A stretch of DNA of 64,000 nucleotides from assembly GCF_000271305.1 (NCBI RefSeq), contig NZ_AKGD01000002.1, forward strand, positions 806,001-870,000, given 5' to 3'. This DNA is from Hydrocarboniphaga effusa AP103. GTDB taxonomy: Bacteria > Pseudomonadota > Gammaproteobacteria > Nevskiales > Nevskiaceae. This document shows, piece after piece, positions 23,551 to 31,956 of this stretch. Made by a program: the position numbers and the translations under genes. Below the pieces are notes generated by a model that searched no databases, was not told the DNA's origin, and worked only from the letters and a program-made list of their open reading frames with translations. Position 1 is the first letter of the stretch. Every line of letters starts with the position of its first letter.

Positions 23551-24771
23551 TCAGTAGTCGAGCTGAACGCGAAACGTCGCGGTGGTAGTGGCGTCGAGCC
23601 GGGCCTGGGCCACGGCATCTTCGGTGCGGGCGTGGGTGATGTCCAGCGTGAAGCGGACGAAGGGATTGCGATACCAGTTGATGACGCCCGACACCGCGTC
23701 GATATCGATGTCGCGCGTGAGCGCGGCGCCGCTCGGTCCCTGCTCGCCGTGCGCATGCTGATAGCGAGCCGCGATCTCGAACGCACCGTGCGAGCCTTTC
23801 GGTCGTACGCGCACATAGCGCCCGAGCTTGTGATCGTAGGGGCGGGTGTCGTCGGTGAGGAAATAGCTCACGTAGCCGTAGTAGCCGGAGAGCTCGCCTT
23901 CTTCGATGCCGTCGTCGTAAATGCCGCGGCCGTATTCGGCCTGATACGACCAGCGGCCGCGGCTGCCGGAGGTTTCGAGCGCGAACTTGTACGCATCGAC
24001 GCGACGGCCGTTGTTGATCTCGATCATCGTCACGCGGCTGTCGGTGGCGATGCGTCCGGCCGGTAGCAGGCGCAATCGTACGCCCTGCGCTTCGTGCTCG
24101 CCGGTCTCTTCGTCGAGCGCGTTGCTGTAGCCGTATCGCTCGACCGCGAAGCCGCCACCGAAGTGCAGCGACGAGCGATCGCTGTAGGCCGGGTCGAAGC
24201 CCATGCGCGTGATCGCGCCCCAGCCGTCGGTGGTCTTGCTGTCGTCGTTGTCGAGGTTGTAGACCGACGCGTGATAGAAGGTTTTGTCGGTGAATCCGGT
24301 GTACGCCATGCCCCAGCGATAGATCGGCCAGAGCATGCTCGTGAGCAGTGCGCGCTCGGTGAACGTCACCTGCAACGAGCTGTTGCGCGCATCGAGCGTC
24401 ATGTACGGCAGGATGTGGCCGATGCGAAATTCGGCTTGCCCGATCTGCGTCGAAACGAAGCCGAGCATGAGCTCCGGCACGTTATCGGCGAATTCCATCT
24501 CGGTCGTGAAGTTCCAGCCGTAGGCGCTGCCGCCGACTTCGATGCGCATCTGTCGCGCCTGGATGCCGGGCACGTTTCCGGGGCCGATGTCGTCGTTGTC
24601 GTAGAGCGCGCCGTCCATCAGGATGCGGCCGCCGACATAGGCGGAAAAGATGCCGTCATCGGATTGCACCCGGATGCCGGGGTTGGTCCGCACCTCGACT
24701 GCGTGCGCGTCGAATGCAGTGACCGAGATCAAAAATGACCCGCAAAGCGCCGCGATGCTGCGAATCTTCAT
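23551..24771 (-). CDS. OprO/OprP-type porin
   Basis: A 406-residue outer-membrane porin of the Porin_O_P type. The signal peptide (residues about 1-24, DAHA before VEVRTNPG) is followed by a family-like start GGRILMDGALYD, then RRMRIEVGGSAYGWNF-like strands and a barrel ending in FRVQLDY. It forms an anion-selective trimeric channel. Family members are annotated for phosphate or pyrophosphate, but the context here, divergent from tctD and sharing a promoter motif with the CitMHS gene, points to citrate or another tricarboxylate. ATG 24771 has AGGAGAAGG upstream and opens the signal peptide. Confidence 0.87.
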   Translation of the reverse strand: MKIRSIAALCGSFLISVTAFDAHAVEVRTNPGIRVQSDDGIFSAYVGGRILMDGALYDNDDIGPGNVPGIQARQMRIEVGGSAYGWNFTTEMEFADNVPELMLGFVSTQIGQAEFRIGHILPYMTLDARNSSLQVTFTERALLTSMLWPIYRWGMAYTGFTDKTFYHASVYNLDNDDSKTTDGWGAITRMGFDPAYSDRSSLHFGGGFAVERYGYSNALDEETGEHEAQGVRLRLLPAGRIATDSRVTMIEINNGRRVDAYKFALETSGSRGRWSYQAEYGRGIYDDGIEEGELSGYYGYVSYFLTDDTRPYDHKLGRYVRVRPKGSHGAFEIAARYQHAHGEQGPSGAALTRDIDIDAVSGVINWYRNPFVRFTLDITHARTEDAVAQARLDATTTATFRVQLDY

Positions 24772-24829
24772 CTGCCTTCTCCTCCAGACGCGCGACGTCT
24801 TTCGAAAAACTGCGTCGCTGCGGGAGGTG

Positions 24830-24865
24830 CCTAGACTAGGTTCGGAGTCTGTCACTAAGCTGTCG
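24830..24865 (-). promoter_or_regulatory. porin promoter with TctD-type direct repeat
   Basis: On the minus strand CGACAG-N5-TGACAG (24865-24849, period 11) is followed after 8 nt by CCTAGTCTAGG (24840-24830), whose TAGTCT serves as a -10. The same layout stands before the CitMHS gene at 28050-28083. Direct repeats with an 11-bp period over the -35 position are typical for OmpR-family activators. The palindromic CCTAGACTAGG also offers a -10 (TAGACT, 24832-24837) toward tctD. Confidence 0.6.
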
Positions 24866-24896
24866 TCCATCGCAGGCGCAGCGGACAGGTCCGAAC

Positions 24897-25580
24897 GTGA
24901 GAATCTTGTTGGTGGAAGACGCAGCCGAACTCGCCGGGGCGATCGAGACCCGCCTGCGCCGCGATGGTCATGCGGTCGACTGGCAACGCGATGGCGAAGG
25001 CGCGAGCGCGGTGCTGTCGTATCAGCGCTACGACGCCATCGTGCTCGATATCGGCTTGCCCAAGCGCGACGGCTCTTCGGTGCTGACCGAGTTGCGCTCG
25101 CGTGGCGACAAGACGCCGGTGCTGATGCTGACCGCGCGCTCCGAGATCGAAGACCGGGTGCAGGCGCTCGATATCGGAGCGGACGATTACCTGCCCAAGC
25201 CTTTCGATTTTCGCGAGTTCGATGCGCGCGTGCGTGCCTTGCTGCGTCGGCGGCAGGATGTGGCGGCGGGGATCACGCGTATCGGAGCGCTGGTGTTCGA
25301 TCGCGCTTCCAAGCGCGCCCTGCTCGATGGACGCAATCTGGAGTTGCCGAATCGCGAATACCGGCTGTTCGAAATCCTGATCGGCCGCATCGGCAAGGTC
25401 ACGAGCAAGGAGACCATCGCCGAGCACTTGTTCGGCTTCAACGATGAGGCCGGGCCGAATGCGATCGAGCTTTACATCGCGCGTCTGCGCAAGAGGCTCG
25501 AAGGAGCGCCCTTGAGCATCGTCACCGTGCGCGGTGTGGGCTATATCGTCGAAGCTGCGGCCGATCCGGTCAACGAATAG
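24897..25580 (+). CDS. tctD: OmpR-family response regulator, TctD-like
   Basis: A 227-residue response regulator. The receiver domain has the phospho-acceptor Asp51 (IVLDIGLPK), the acidic pair near residue 7, Thr79 and Lys101 (LPKPFDF). The C-terminal winged helix ends in the usual RLRKRLEGAPLSIVTVRGVGYI. The closest recognised type is TctD, which controls tricarboxylate uptake. It starts with GTG at 24897. The kinase gene starts 11 nt after its stop, and the divergent gene is a porin, so its probable targets are the porin and the CitMHS gene. Confidence 0.88.
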   Translation: MRILLVEDAAELAGAIETRLRRDGHAVDWQRDGEGASAVLSYQRYDAIVLDIGLPKRDGSSVLTELRSRGDKTPVLMLTARSEIEDRVQALDIGADDYLPKPFDFREFDARVRALLRRRQDVAAGITRIGALVFDRASKRALLDGRNLELPNREYRLFEILIGRIGKVTSKETIAEHLFGFNDEAGPNAIELYIARLRKRLEGAPLSIVTVRGVGYIVEAAADPVNE

Positions 25581-25590
25581 AGCGCGCGCG

Positions 25591-26979
25591 TTGCATAGCC
25601 CTTCGATAAGGCGAAGCCTGCTCACGATCATCGGCGGCGTGTTCGTGATCAGCATGCTGCTCGTGTTCGCCGCAGCACGCGCTTACGGCGCGCGCGCCGC
25701 GAACCTTTCATACGATCGCCTGTTGACCGCATCGGCGCTGTCGATCGTCGAAGCGCTCACGGTGATTCAAGGCGAGCTGAGCGTCGATCTGCCGTATTCG
25801 TCACTGAGTTCCTTGTCGCAGGCGCCCGAGGATCGCGTGTTCTATCGCATCGCCGGACCGCAGGGTGATCTGGTCACCGGGCAGGGCGATCTGCCGTGGC
25901 CAAAACGCACTCCGGCCGGTGAGGCGCCGTTGTTCTTCGATGCCGAATACAGCGGCGAAACCGTACGCTTCGCCATGCTGCGCCGCTGGATCGCAGCACC
26001 GGGCCTGCGCGGCTGGGCGACCGTGCAGATCGGCCAAACCCGGCGTGCGCGCGAAGCTTTCGCGCGCGACATCGTGTTGCGCTCGGTGCTGCCGATCGCG
26101 GCGCTCACCTTGCTCGCGCTCGGCGCGGTCTGGCTCGGTGTCTATCGCGCGCTGCGGCCGTTGCGGCGCATCGAACAGGAGCTGCTATCGCGTTCACCGT
26201 CCGATCTGTCGCCGGTGTCGGCGCCGGTGCCCGTCGAAATGACGGCGATGGTGCATGCGCTCGATCGCTTCATGGGCCGGCTCTCGCTCAACATCGCCAC
26301 TCTGCGCGCGTTCATCGCCGAAGCCGCGCACCAGATCCGCACGCCGCTCGCGATCCTGCGTGCGCAGGCGCAGAACGCGCTCGACGAAGACGATGTCGAG
26401 CGGCAAAGACGGGCGGTGGTCGTGGTCGAAGACCAGGCCACGCGGCTCACGCGGCTGGTCAATCAATTGCTCAGCGACGCTGCGGTGATTCACCGTGCCG
26501 ATCTGCGTTGCTTCGACGAGGTGCTGCTCGCCGATGTCGTGCGCCAGGCGCTGCGCGACAGCCTTCCGCGCGCCGATGCCGATTTGCGCGTGCGCTTCGA
26601 TTGCGAAGCGGAGGACGCGCAGATCCAGGGCGATGCGATGATGCTGCGCGAGGCGATCAAGAATCTCGTCGATAACGCGCTGCGCTATGGCTGCGGCGAA
26701 GCACCCGCGAACGAGCCGGACCTGGCGCTGCGGCTCTACGCGCACGGTTCGGCTTATCGCATCGAAGTGGCCGATCGAGGGCCCGGTATCGCACAAGCCG
26801 AGCGCGCAACGGTATTCGAACGCTTTTCCCGCGGCAGCACGGCGAAACCCGGCGGAGCCGGCCTGGGCCTGGCCATCGTGCGCCGCGTCGCCGAGAGCCA
26901 TGGAGGAACGGTGAGCTTGCACGATCGCGAAGGCGGTGGCTTGCGCATCCGCATCGAGCTTCCACGAGGCTCGGCATGA
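25591..26979 (+). CDS. tctE: sensor histidine kinase, TctE-like
   Basis: A 462-residue membrane histidine kinase. TM1 is at about residues 10-32 and a periplasmic region spans 33-165 (DUF2407/TctE N-type). TM2 is at about 166-185, followed by a HAMP-like linker. The H box AEAAHQIRTPLAILRAQ places the phospho-accepting His at 247. The N box NLVDNALRYG, G1 DRGPGIA and G2 GGAGLGLAIV are intact. I chose the TTG at 25591 because it leads straight into the basic start and TM1 and lies 10 nt after tctD. No ATG lies near the expected start. Its 3' end overlaps the binding-protein gene by 4 nt, so sensing may depend on that protein. Confidence 0.9.
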   Translation: MHSPSIRRSLLTIIGGVFVISMLLVFAAARAYGARAANLSYDRLLTASALSIVEALTVIQGELSVDLPYSSLSSLSQAPEDRVFYRIAGPQGDLVTGQGDLPWPKRTPAGEAPLFFDAEYSGETVRFAMLRRWIAAPGLRGWATVQIGQTRRAREAFARDIVLRSVLPIAALTLLALGAVWLGVYRALRPLRRIEQELLSRSPSDLSPVSAPVPVEMTAMVHALDRFMGRLSLNIATLRAFIAEAAHQIRTPLAILRAQAQNALDEDDVERQRRAVVVVEDQATRLTRLVNQLLSDAAVIHRADLRCFDEVLLADVVRQALRDSLPRADADLRVRFDCEAEDAQIQGDAMMLREAIKNLVDNALRYGCGEAPANEPDLALRLYAHGSAYRIEVADRGPGIAQAERATVFERFSRGSTAKPGGAGLGLAIVRRVAESHGGTVSLHDREGGGLRIRIELPRGSA

Positions 26980-28052
26980 GGCGCGCGCTGGTCATCGTCG
27001 GGCTTGCGCTGTTGCCGCAGATGGCCGCCGCAGACCCGGGCGACGTGACGCTGTTCTCGCCAGCGCAAGGCCGGCCGACGACGACGCTTTCGTTGTTCGG
27101 CGCCAACGACACGGTCGATGTCGAGCCGATCGTCGCCGATTTTCTGCAGGCCAATCCGGATCTGGCCGTGCGCTATCACGAGTTCACGACGCTGAAGCTG
27201 CGCGAGCACTACCTGCGCGGAAAGGACAGCGAAGACGGTGCCGACGTGATCATGAGTTCGGCGATGGATTTGCAGGTCCAGCTCGTCAACGACGGTTGGG
27301 CTCAAACCTATGTCTCCGAGCAGACTCGGGCCTTGCAGACATGGGCGCAGTGGCGCGACGAACTGTTCGGCTACAGCTACGAGCCTGCGGTTCTCGTCTA
27401 CAACCGCAAGCTCATGGACGTGAAGAAGCTGCCACGCACGCGTTACGAATTGCTGACCCTGCTGCGCGACCCCGAGCGTCCGCTGCGTGGAAGGATCGGC
27501 ACTTACGACGTGCGGCGCAGCGGTATCGGCTACCTGCTTGCGAGCCAGGATGCGCGGCTCAGCAGCATTTCAGGCGCACTGACCGCGGCGCTCGGGGACA
27601 ATCAGGCGGTGCTGCTCGATCAATCACGCGCCTTGCTCGATCGAGTCGCCCGTGGCGAGATCGTGCTCGCCTACAACGTGCTCGGCGCCTATGCGCAGAA
27701 GCACATCGACGCAGGCGCGCCGATCGGCATCATGCCGCTCGCGGACTACACGCAGGTGCTCATGCGCACGGTGATGATTCCGCGCACGGCCAGGCGCGTC
27801 GGCGCCGCGCGGCGTTTCGTCGACTACCTACTGTCGCTCAAAGGCCAGCGCTTCATGGCGGGCCAATCGCCACTGCCGCCGTTGCGCATCGATACCGACA
27901 GCCGCGATACACCGGCGGGCGCCGGAGCGACCGAACGCGCGATTCCGCTCGGCCCCGGCTTGCTCGTCTATCTCGACGCGCTCAAGCGCCGGCATTTCCT
28001 GGAAACCTGGGATGCGGCCATGCAGCACGAAGGCCTGCCCGCACAACGCTGA
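26976..28052 (+). CDS. periplasmic solute-binding protein of a two-component locus
   Basis: A 358-residue periplasmic binding protein of the ABC extracellular-solute (iron/ferric or organic-acid) class. The signal peptide ends at AAA (about residue 19) before DPGDVTLFSP. Family-type features include GADVIMSSAMDLQ and EPAVLVYNRKL. No permease or ATPase genes follow, so it is unlikely to feed a dedicated ABC transporter. ATG overlaps the kinase stop (ATGA), which suggests it delivers ligand to the kinase periplasmic domain, as known for other kinase/binding-protein pairs. The likely ligand is citrate or a related tricarboxylate, by context. Confidence 0.85.
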   Translation: MRRALVIVGLALLPQMAAADPGDVTLFSPAQGRPTTTLSLFGANDTVDVEPIVADFLQANPDLAVRYHEFTTLKLREHYLRGKDSEDGADVIMSSAMDLQVQLVNDGWAQTYVSEQTRALQTWAQWRDELFGYSYEPAVLVYNRKLMDVKKLPRTRYELLTLLRDPERPLRGRIGTYDVRRSGIGYLLASQDARLSSISGALTAALGDNQAVLLDQSRALLDRVARGEIVLAYNVLGAYAQKHIDAGAPIGIMPLADYTQVLMRTVMIPRTARRVGAARRFVDYLLSLKGQRFMAGQSPLPPLRIDTDSRDTPAGAGATERAIPLGPGLLVYLDALKRRHFLETWDAAMQHEGLPAQR

Positions 28053-28083
28053 CAGGTCGATGACAGGCAGCCGTTCCTAGACT
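28050..28083 (+). promoter_or_regulatory. citrate transporter promoter with TctD-type direct repeat
   Basis: TGACAGG (28050-28056) and TGACAGG (28061-28067) repeat with an 11-bp period. After 9 nt comes CCTAGACT (28076-28083), whose TAGACT is a -10. This copies the arrangement ahead of the divergent porin gene. The repeat covers the place of the -35 element, as expected for activation by an OmpR-family regulator. The CitMHS ATG is 104 nt further on. Confidence 0.65.
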
Positions 28084-28186
28084 CGCTGCAGACGCCGGAA
28101 AAAGCTGGCGCAAAATCGAGAGTGGCATTGCGTGCGAATACGTAATGGTGCTCATAAAGAATGGCGCGACGACGAGGAGACAAGAC

Positions 28187-29527
28187 ATGCTGACCGCATT
28201 GGGTTTCGGCATGGTGGCGACTTTCATGTTCCTGATCATGAGCAAGCGGCTGTCGCCGCTCACGGCTCTGATCCTGATCCCGATTCTGTTCGGGCTGGCG
28301 GCGGGGTTCCAGGCCGGGCTCGGCGACATGATGCTCGACGGAATCAAGAAGCTCGCGCCCACCGGCGTGATGCTCACGTTCGCGATCCTGTACTTCGGCA
28401 TCATGATCGACGCGGGCCTGTTCGATCCGATCGTCTCGCGCATCCTCGCGGTGGTGAAGGGCGACCCGCTGAAGGTCGTGATGGGTACGCTGATCCTCGC
28501 GGCGGTGGTCTCGCTCGACGGCGATGGCTCCACCACGTACATGATCACGGTGTCCGCGATGCTGCCCTTGTACAAGCGGCTCGGCATGAACGCGCTCGCG
28601 CTGACCGGTGTGACGATCCTCGCGGGCGGCATCATGAATCTGCTGCCTTGGGGCGGGCCGACCGCTCGCGTTGCGGCGACGCTGCATCTCGATGCGGGCG
28701 AATTGTTCGTGCCGATGATTCCGGCGATGGGCGTCAGCCTGGTCGCGCTCGCGGTGCTCGCGTACTTCATCGGCCTGTCAGAACGCCGCCGTATCGCACG
28801 CGTTCGCCTGCCGCAGGACAGCGCGTATGCGCAGCCTGATGCAGATGAGTCGGGTGCCGCATCGACCGCCTCCGACAAAGCGCGATTGCGCCGTCCGCAG
28901 AATCTGTGGATCAACGCCTTGCTCACGATCGCGCTGCTCGCGGCGCTGATCATCGGCCGGTTGCCGCTGCCGGTGCTGTTCATGATCGGCTTCACGCTTG
29001 CGGTGATCATCAACTATCCGCAGCTCGATCTGCAGCGCGAGCGCGTGTCGTTTCATGCACAGAATGCCTTGCCCGTGGTGGCGATGATCTTCGCGGCCGG
29101 TGTGTTCACGGGCATCCTGTCGGGCACCGGCATGGTCGAGGCGATGTCGAAGAGCTTCCTCGCCGTGCTGCCCCAGGCCTGGGGGCCTTATCTGGCGCCG
29201 ATCACCGCGATCGCGAGTGTCCCGTTCACGTTCTTCATGTCCAACGACGCCTTCTACTACGGCGTGCTACCGATCGTTGCGGATGCGGCCAGAGCTTATG
29301 GCATCAGCGCCGCGGAGATCGGCCGCGCTTCGCTGGTCGGCCAGACCGTGCATCTGCTGAGTCCGCTGGTGCCATCGACATATCTGCTCGTCGGCCTGGC
29401 CGGCGTCGAGTTCGCGGACCATCAGCGTTACACGCTCAAGTGGGCGCTGGGCATCTTCGTGGTGATGCTGATCGCTTGCCTCGCGCTGGGCCTGTTTCCG
29501 TTCTTCTCGGTGGCCGCGGCGGGCTAG
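28187..29527 (+). CDS. citM: CitMHS family citrate transporter
   Basis: A 446-residue inner-membrane transporter of the CitMHS family, which imports citrate complexed with a divalent metal in symport with protons. About 12 hydrophobic segments are visible. Family regions are present, such as the conserved SLDGDGSTTYMITVSAMLPLY near residue 120, LLPWGGPTAR and the SNDAFYYGVLP helix. GAGGAGACAAG precedes the ATG at 28187. The gene follows the two-component/binding-protein operon and has its own regulated promoter. Its 3' end overlaps the convergent thioesterase-like gene by 4 nt. Confidence 0.95.
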   Translation: MLTALGFGMVATFMFLIMSKRLSPLTALILIPILFGLAAGFQAGLGDMMLDGIKKLAPTGVMLTFAILYFGIMIDAGLFDPIVSRILAVVKGDPLKVVMGTLILAAVVSLDGDGSTTYMITVSAMLPLYKRLGMNALALTGVTILAGGIMNLLPWGGPTARVAATLHLDAGELFVPMIPAMGVSLVALAVLAYFIGLSERRRIARVRLPQDSAYAQPDADESGAASTASDKARLRRPQNLWINALLTIALLAALIIGRLPLPVLFMIGFTLAVIINYPQLDLQRERVSFHAQNALPVVAMIFAAGVFTGILSGTGMVEAMSKSFLAVLPQAWGPYLAPITAIASVPFTFFMSNDAFYYGVLPIVADAARAYGISAAEIGRASLVGQTVHLLSPLVPSTYLLVGLAGVEFADHQRYTLKWALGIFVVMLIACLALGLFPFFSVAAAG

Positions 29528-30003
29528 GGTTTGCGCTTGGGTGAAACCCACATCGTGATCACCCCGCGAAACACCGCATCGCCTGCGCGATCGACGATCT
29601 CGACATGCGCAGGCAGCTCGAAGCCCTGATCGCCGAACACCGGCTCCTTGTCGAAGCGCGCGATGCCGCGCACGTCGGTGTTGGCTTTCTTGAGGTATTC
29701 CACCGTCATGCCTTTGGGAATCCAGCGATGCGTCGTCGGTACGCTGGCCTCGGTCATGATGCCGCCGACGAGTTCGGCCAGATTGCACAGCGCGATCGCG
29801 TGCACTCCGCCGAGATGATTGGTGATGGCGCGATGTTTCTTCACGGTCGCCACGCAATGGCCGAACGCGAGTTCGACGAAGCGCGGTTTGATGCTCGCGA
29901 AGTAGGGCGCTTTCATGCAGATGGCGCGCGTGAACAGCTGCGCACCGAGCGGCAGCTTCGACAGCGTGTTCCAGCTGCGCAGGGCGATCGGGGTGTCGGT
30001 CAT
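29524..30003 (-). CDS. DUF4442 / hotdog-fold thioesterase-like protein
   Basis: A 159-residue single-domain protein with the hotdog pattern of DUF4442/PaaI-like proteins: LGGVHAIALCNLAELVGGIM in the middle helix and THRWIPKGMTVEYLKKA strands. It is probably an acyl-CoA or acyl-ACP thioesterase-like enzyme, but no catalytic residue assignment can be made from sequence alone. ATG 30003 begins the domain. The frame extends to 30066 without similarity. It follows acpH on the same strand. Confidence 0.8.
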   Translation of the reverse strand: MTDTPIALRSWNTLSKLPLGAQLFTRAICMKAPYFASIKPRFVELAFGHCVATVKKHRAITNHLGGVHAIALCNLAELVGGIMTEASVPTTHRWIPKGMTVEYLKKANTDVRGIARFDKEPVFGDQGFELPAHVEIVDRAGDAVFRGVITMWVSPKRKP

Positions 30004-30093
30004 GGTCGTCGGTGAGAAGAGAGCTGTGCCGATTGTGACGATGCGGGCGTGAACGGTGAACGGCAATAAAGGCGCGATGCGCTGGCGCGACGG

Positions 30094-30681
30094 TTACCGG
30101 CCTGCGGCCTGAGTTTGAAACCTGCTCGCTGCGGCGATCAGATCGCCCAGAAGCTCCGGTAATTCGGCCGAAAGTGCAGGCAGATGCGCGCGCCATCCGG
30201 CGCTGGCGTCGCGCATCGGCTGTGCTCGCTTGAGCCGATGCGCGATGCGCCGCAGCGCCAGGTCGATGCCCGCGGGTTCCGCGTAACTTTGCAGCAGGGC
30301 TGTGAAGCCCGGCCTGTCCGGTTTGCGTGGGCCTTCGAACCAGTCGCTGGCATCGGCCACTGCGATCGCGCATCGCTCGCAGAAATGCGTGAAATCGTCT
30401 GCTGAATAGCGCGCCCACTCGATTGCGAGCGCGTGATCGCTCAGCACGTCGAGGATCACCGGCGCATAGCGCCGCGGCCCCGCGATGAAGCGTCCGACGG
30501 CCGCGAGTCGCAGCGGATGATGGTCGGTCAGCGCATCGATGCGCCGGTGCAGGCGGATCGAATCGGCGATCGGCTGCGGAAAGCGGGCGAGGTCGGAGCC
30601 GCGCACGAAATCGCCGAGTACGGCGCCGGCCAGATCGGCACCGACGCGATCGGCGATCAGCAGGTGGACGAGGTAGTTCAT
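30094..30681 (-). CDS. acpH: acyl-carrier-protein phosphodiesterase
   Basis: A 195-residue AcpH-family hydrolase that removes the 4'-phosphopantetheine arm from acyl carrier protein. Metal-binding HD-like motifs are visible: MNYLVHLLIADR at the start, GDFVRGSD near residue 23, and LHRRIDALTDHHP near residue 45. Length matches the E. coli enzyme (193). Its ATG overlaps the stop of the upstream MFS gene by 4 nt, so the pair is translated together. Confidence 0.92.
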   Translation of the reverse strand: MNYLVHLLIADRVGADLAGAVLGDFVRGSDLARFPQPIADSIRLHRRIDALTDHHPLRLAAVGRFIAGPRRYAPVILDVLSDHALAIEWARYSADDFTHFCERCAIAVADASDWFEGPRKPDRPGFTALLQSYAEPAGIDLALRRIAHRLKRAQPMRDASAGWRAHLPALSAELPELLGDLIAAASRFQTQAAGR

Positions 30682-31940
30682 GTGCTCGAACGCACGGCCC
30701 AGACGTCGCGCAGCAAGCCGGGTCCGACGCCGCGATCGAGTCCGACCACGAGCGCAGCGCAGCCGAGCGCCGACGCCACCGTCGAGACGATGAACACCAG
30801 CGTGTAGCCGCCGGCATCGCCGATCGCCGCGCCGACGAATCCGGCGACGCCTTGCACGCAGACGATCGCGCAGGCGTAGAGGCTGTAATCGGTGCCGGCG
30901 TGCCGCGCATCGCTCGCGTCCATCATCAGGGCGAACAGCGCGACCGTCGCCATGCCGCCGAGCAGGTGTTCTGCGATGCAGGCAGCCCAGATCATCGGCT
31001 CGCCGCCGATGCGCTGGGCCGCGGCTGCGTAGAGCGCCAGGCTCGCGGTCTGCGCGATGCCGAACGCGAGCAGCACCGTGCGCCGCGGCAGGCGGAACGC
31101 GAGCCAGCCGCCGAGCGCCGCGCCCGCCAGGCCACAGCTCGATCCGACGCTGCCCTTGATGATCGCGATCGCCTCCTTGCTCAAACCGTAGTCGCGCATG
31201 AACGGGCCGACCAGCGAAGCGCCCATGGTGTCGCCGAACTTGTAGGCCGCGATCAGCGCGACGAAGCCGATCACGCCGGGCTCGCGCAGGCGCAACCACC
31301 AGCCCCCCGCGAGTTCGCGTGCAGACGTGCGCGCCGCCGCCGCGTCGGCCTTGCCGAGGCGCAGCCACAGCACCGGCATCGAACTCAGCAGCAACAGCAT
31401 GGACATCGACAGGAACATCGTCGCGGAGCCGAGCCTGGCGTAGACGTAGAGCAGCAAGCCGCCGCCGAACACCATGCCGATGCGATACGCGCCGACCTGT
31501 ATGCCGTTGCCGAGCCCGCGCTGGCGCGAATCGAGCAGGCGCACGGCGATGCTGTCGGTGACCACGTCCTGCACCGAGGCGAACAGGCTGAAGACGAACA
31601 AGGCCGCGAACAGCATTGCGAAGCCCTGCGACAGATCCACGAGCGACAAGGCGGCGGCACCCCCTGCGGTGCACAGCTGCAAGGGCAGCAGCCAGCTGCG
31701 CGGCTTGCCGACCTGGTCGACGAACGGCCCCCACAGGAATTTCAGGGCCCACGGCAGGAACAGCAGCGAGCTCAGGCTGATCGCCTTGAGCGACATCCCG
31801 GCTTCGCGCAGCAGCACCGGCAGCGCCTGGCTGAAGAAGCCGAACGGAATGCCCTGAGCGGCGTAGAGCCCGGTCAGCAGCGCGAGCGTGTAGGCGGGCT
31901 TCGGAGTCAGCGTGAGCGCACGGCGGGTCGGTGTGCTCAC
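30678..31940 (-). CDS. MFS transporter, AmpG/RhtX-like
   Basis: A 420-residue major facilitator protein with 12 predicted membrane segments. The start LALLTGLYAAQGIPFGFF and the DQVGKPRSWLLP loop between helices 2 and 3 resemble the AmpG/RhtX branch, which includes muropeptide and siderophore importers. I chose the GTG at 31940. The frame runs on to 32057 but that stretch is Arg-rich without hydrophobic character. Coupled to acpH. No siderophore or cell-wall recycling gene is adjacent, so the substrate is not known. Confidence 0.82.
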   Translation of the reverse strand: MSTPTRRALTLTPKPAYTLALLTGLYAAQGIPFGFFSQALPVLLREAGMSLKAISLSSLLFLPWALKFLWGPFVDQVGKPRSWLLPLQLCTAGGAAALSLVDLSQGFAMLFAALFVFSLFASVQDVVTDSIAVRLLDSRQRGLGNGIQVGAYRIGMVFGGGLLLYVYARLGSATMFLSMSMLLLLSSMPVLWLRLGKADAAAARTSARELAGGWWLRLREPGVIGFVALIAAYKFGDTMGASLVGPFMRDYGLSKEAIAIIKGSVGSSCGLAGAALGGWLAFRLPRRTVLLAFGIAQTASLALYAAAAQRIGGEPMIWAACIAEHLLGGMATVALFALMMDASDARHAGTDYSLYACAIVCVQGVAGFVGAAIGDAGGYTLVFIVSTVASALGCAALVVGLDRGVGPGLLRDVWAVRSST

Positions 31941-31956
31941 GCGACGAAGGTGGTGC

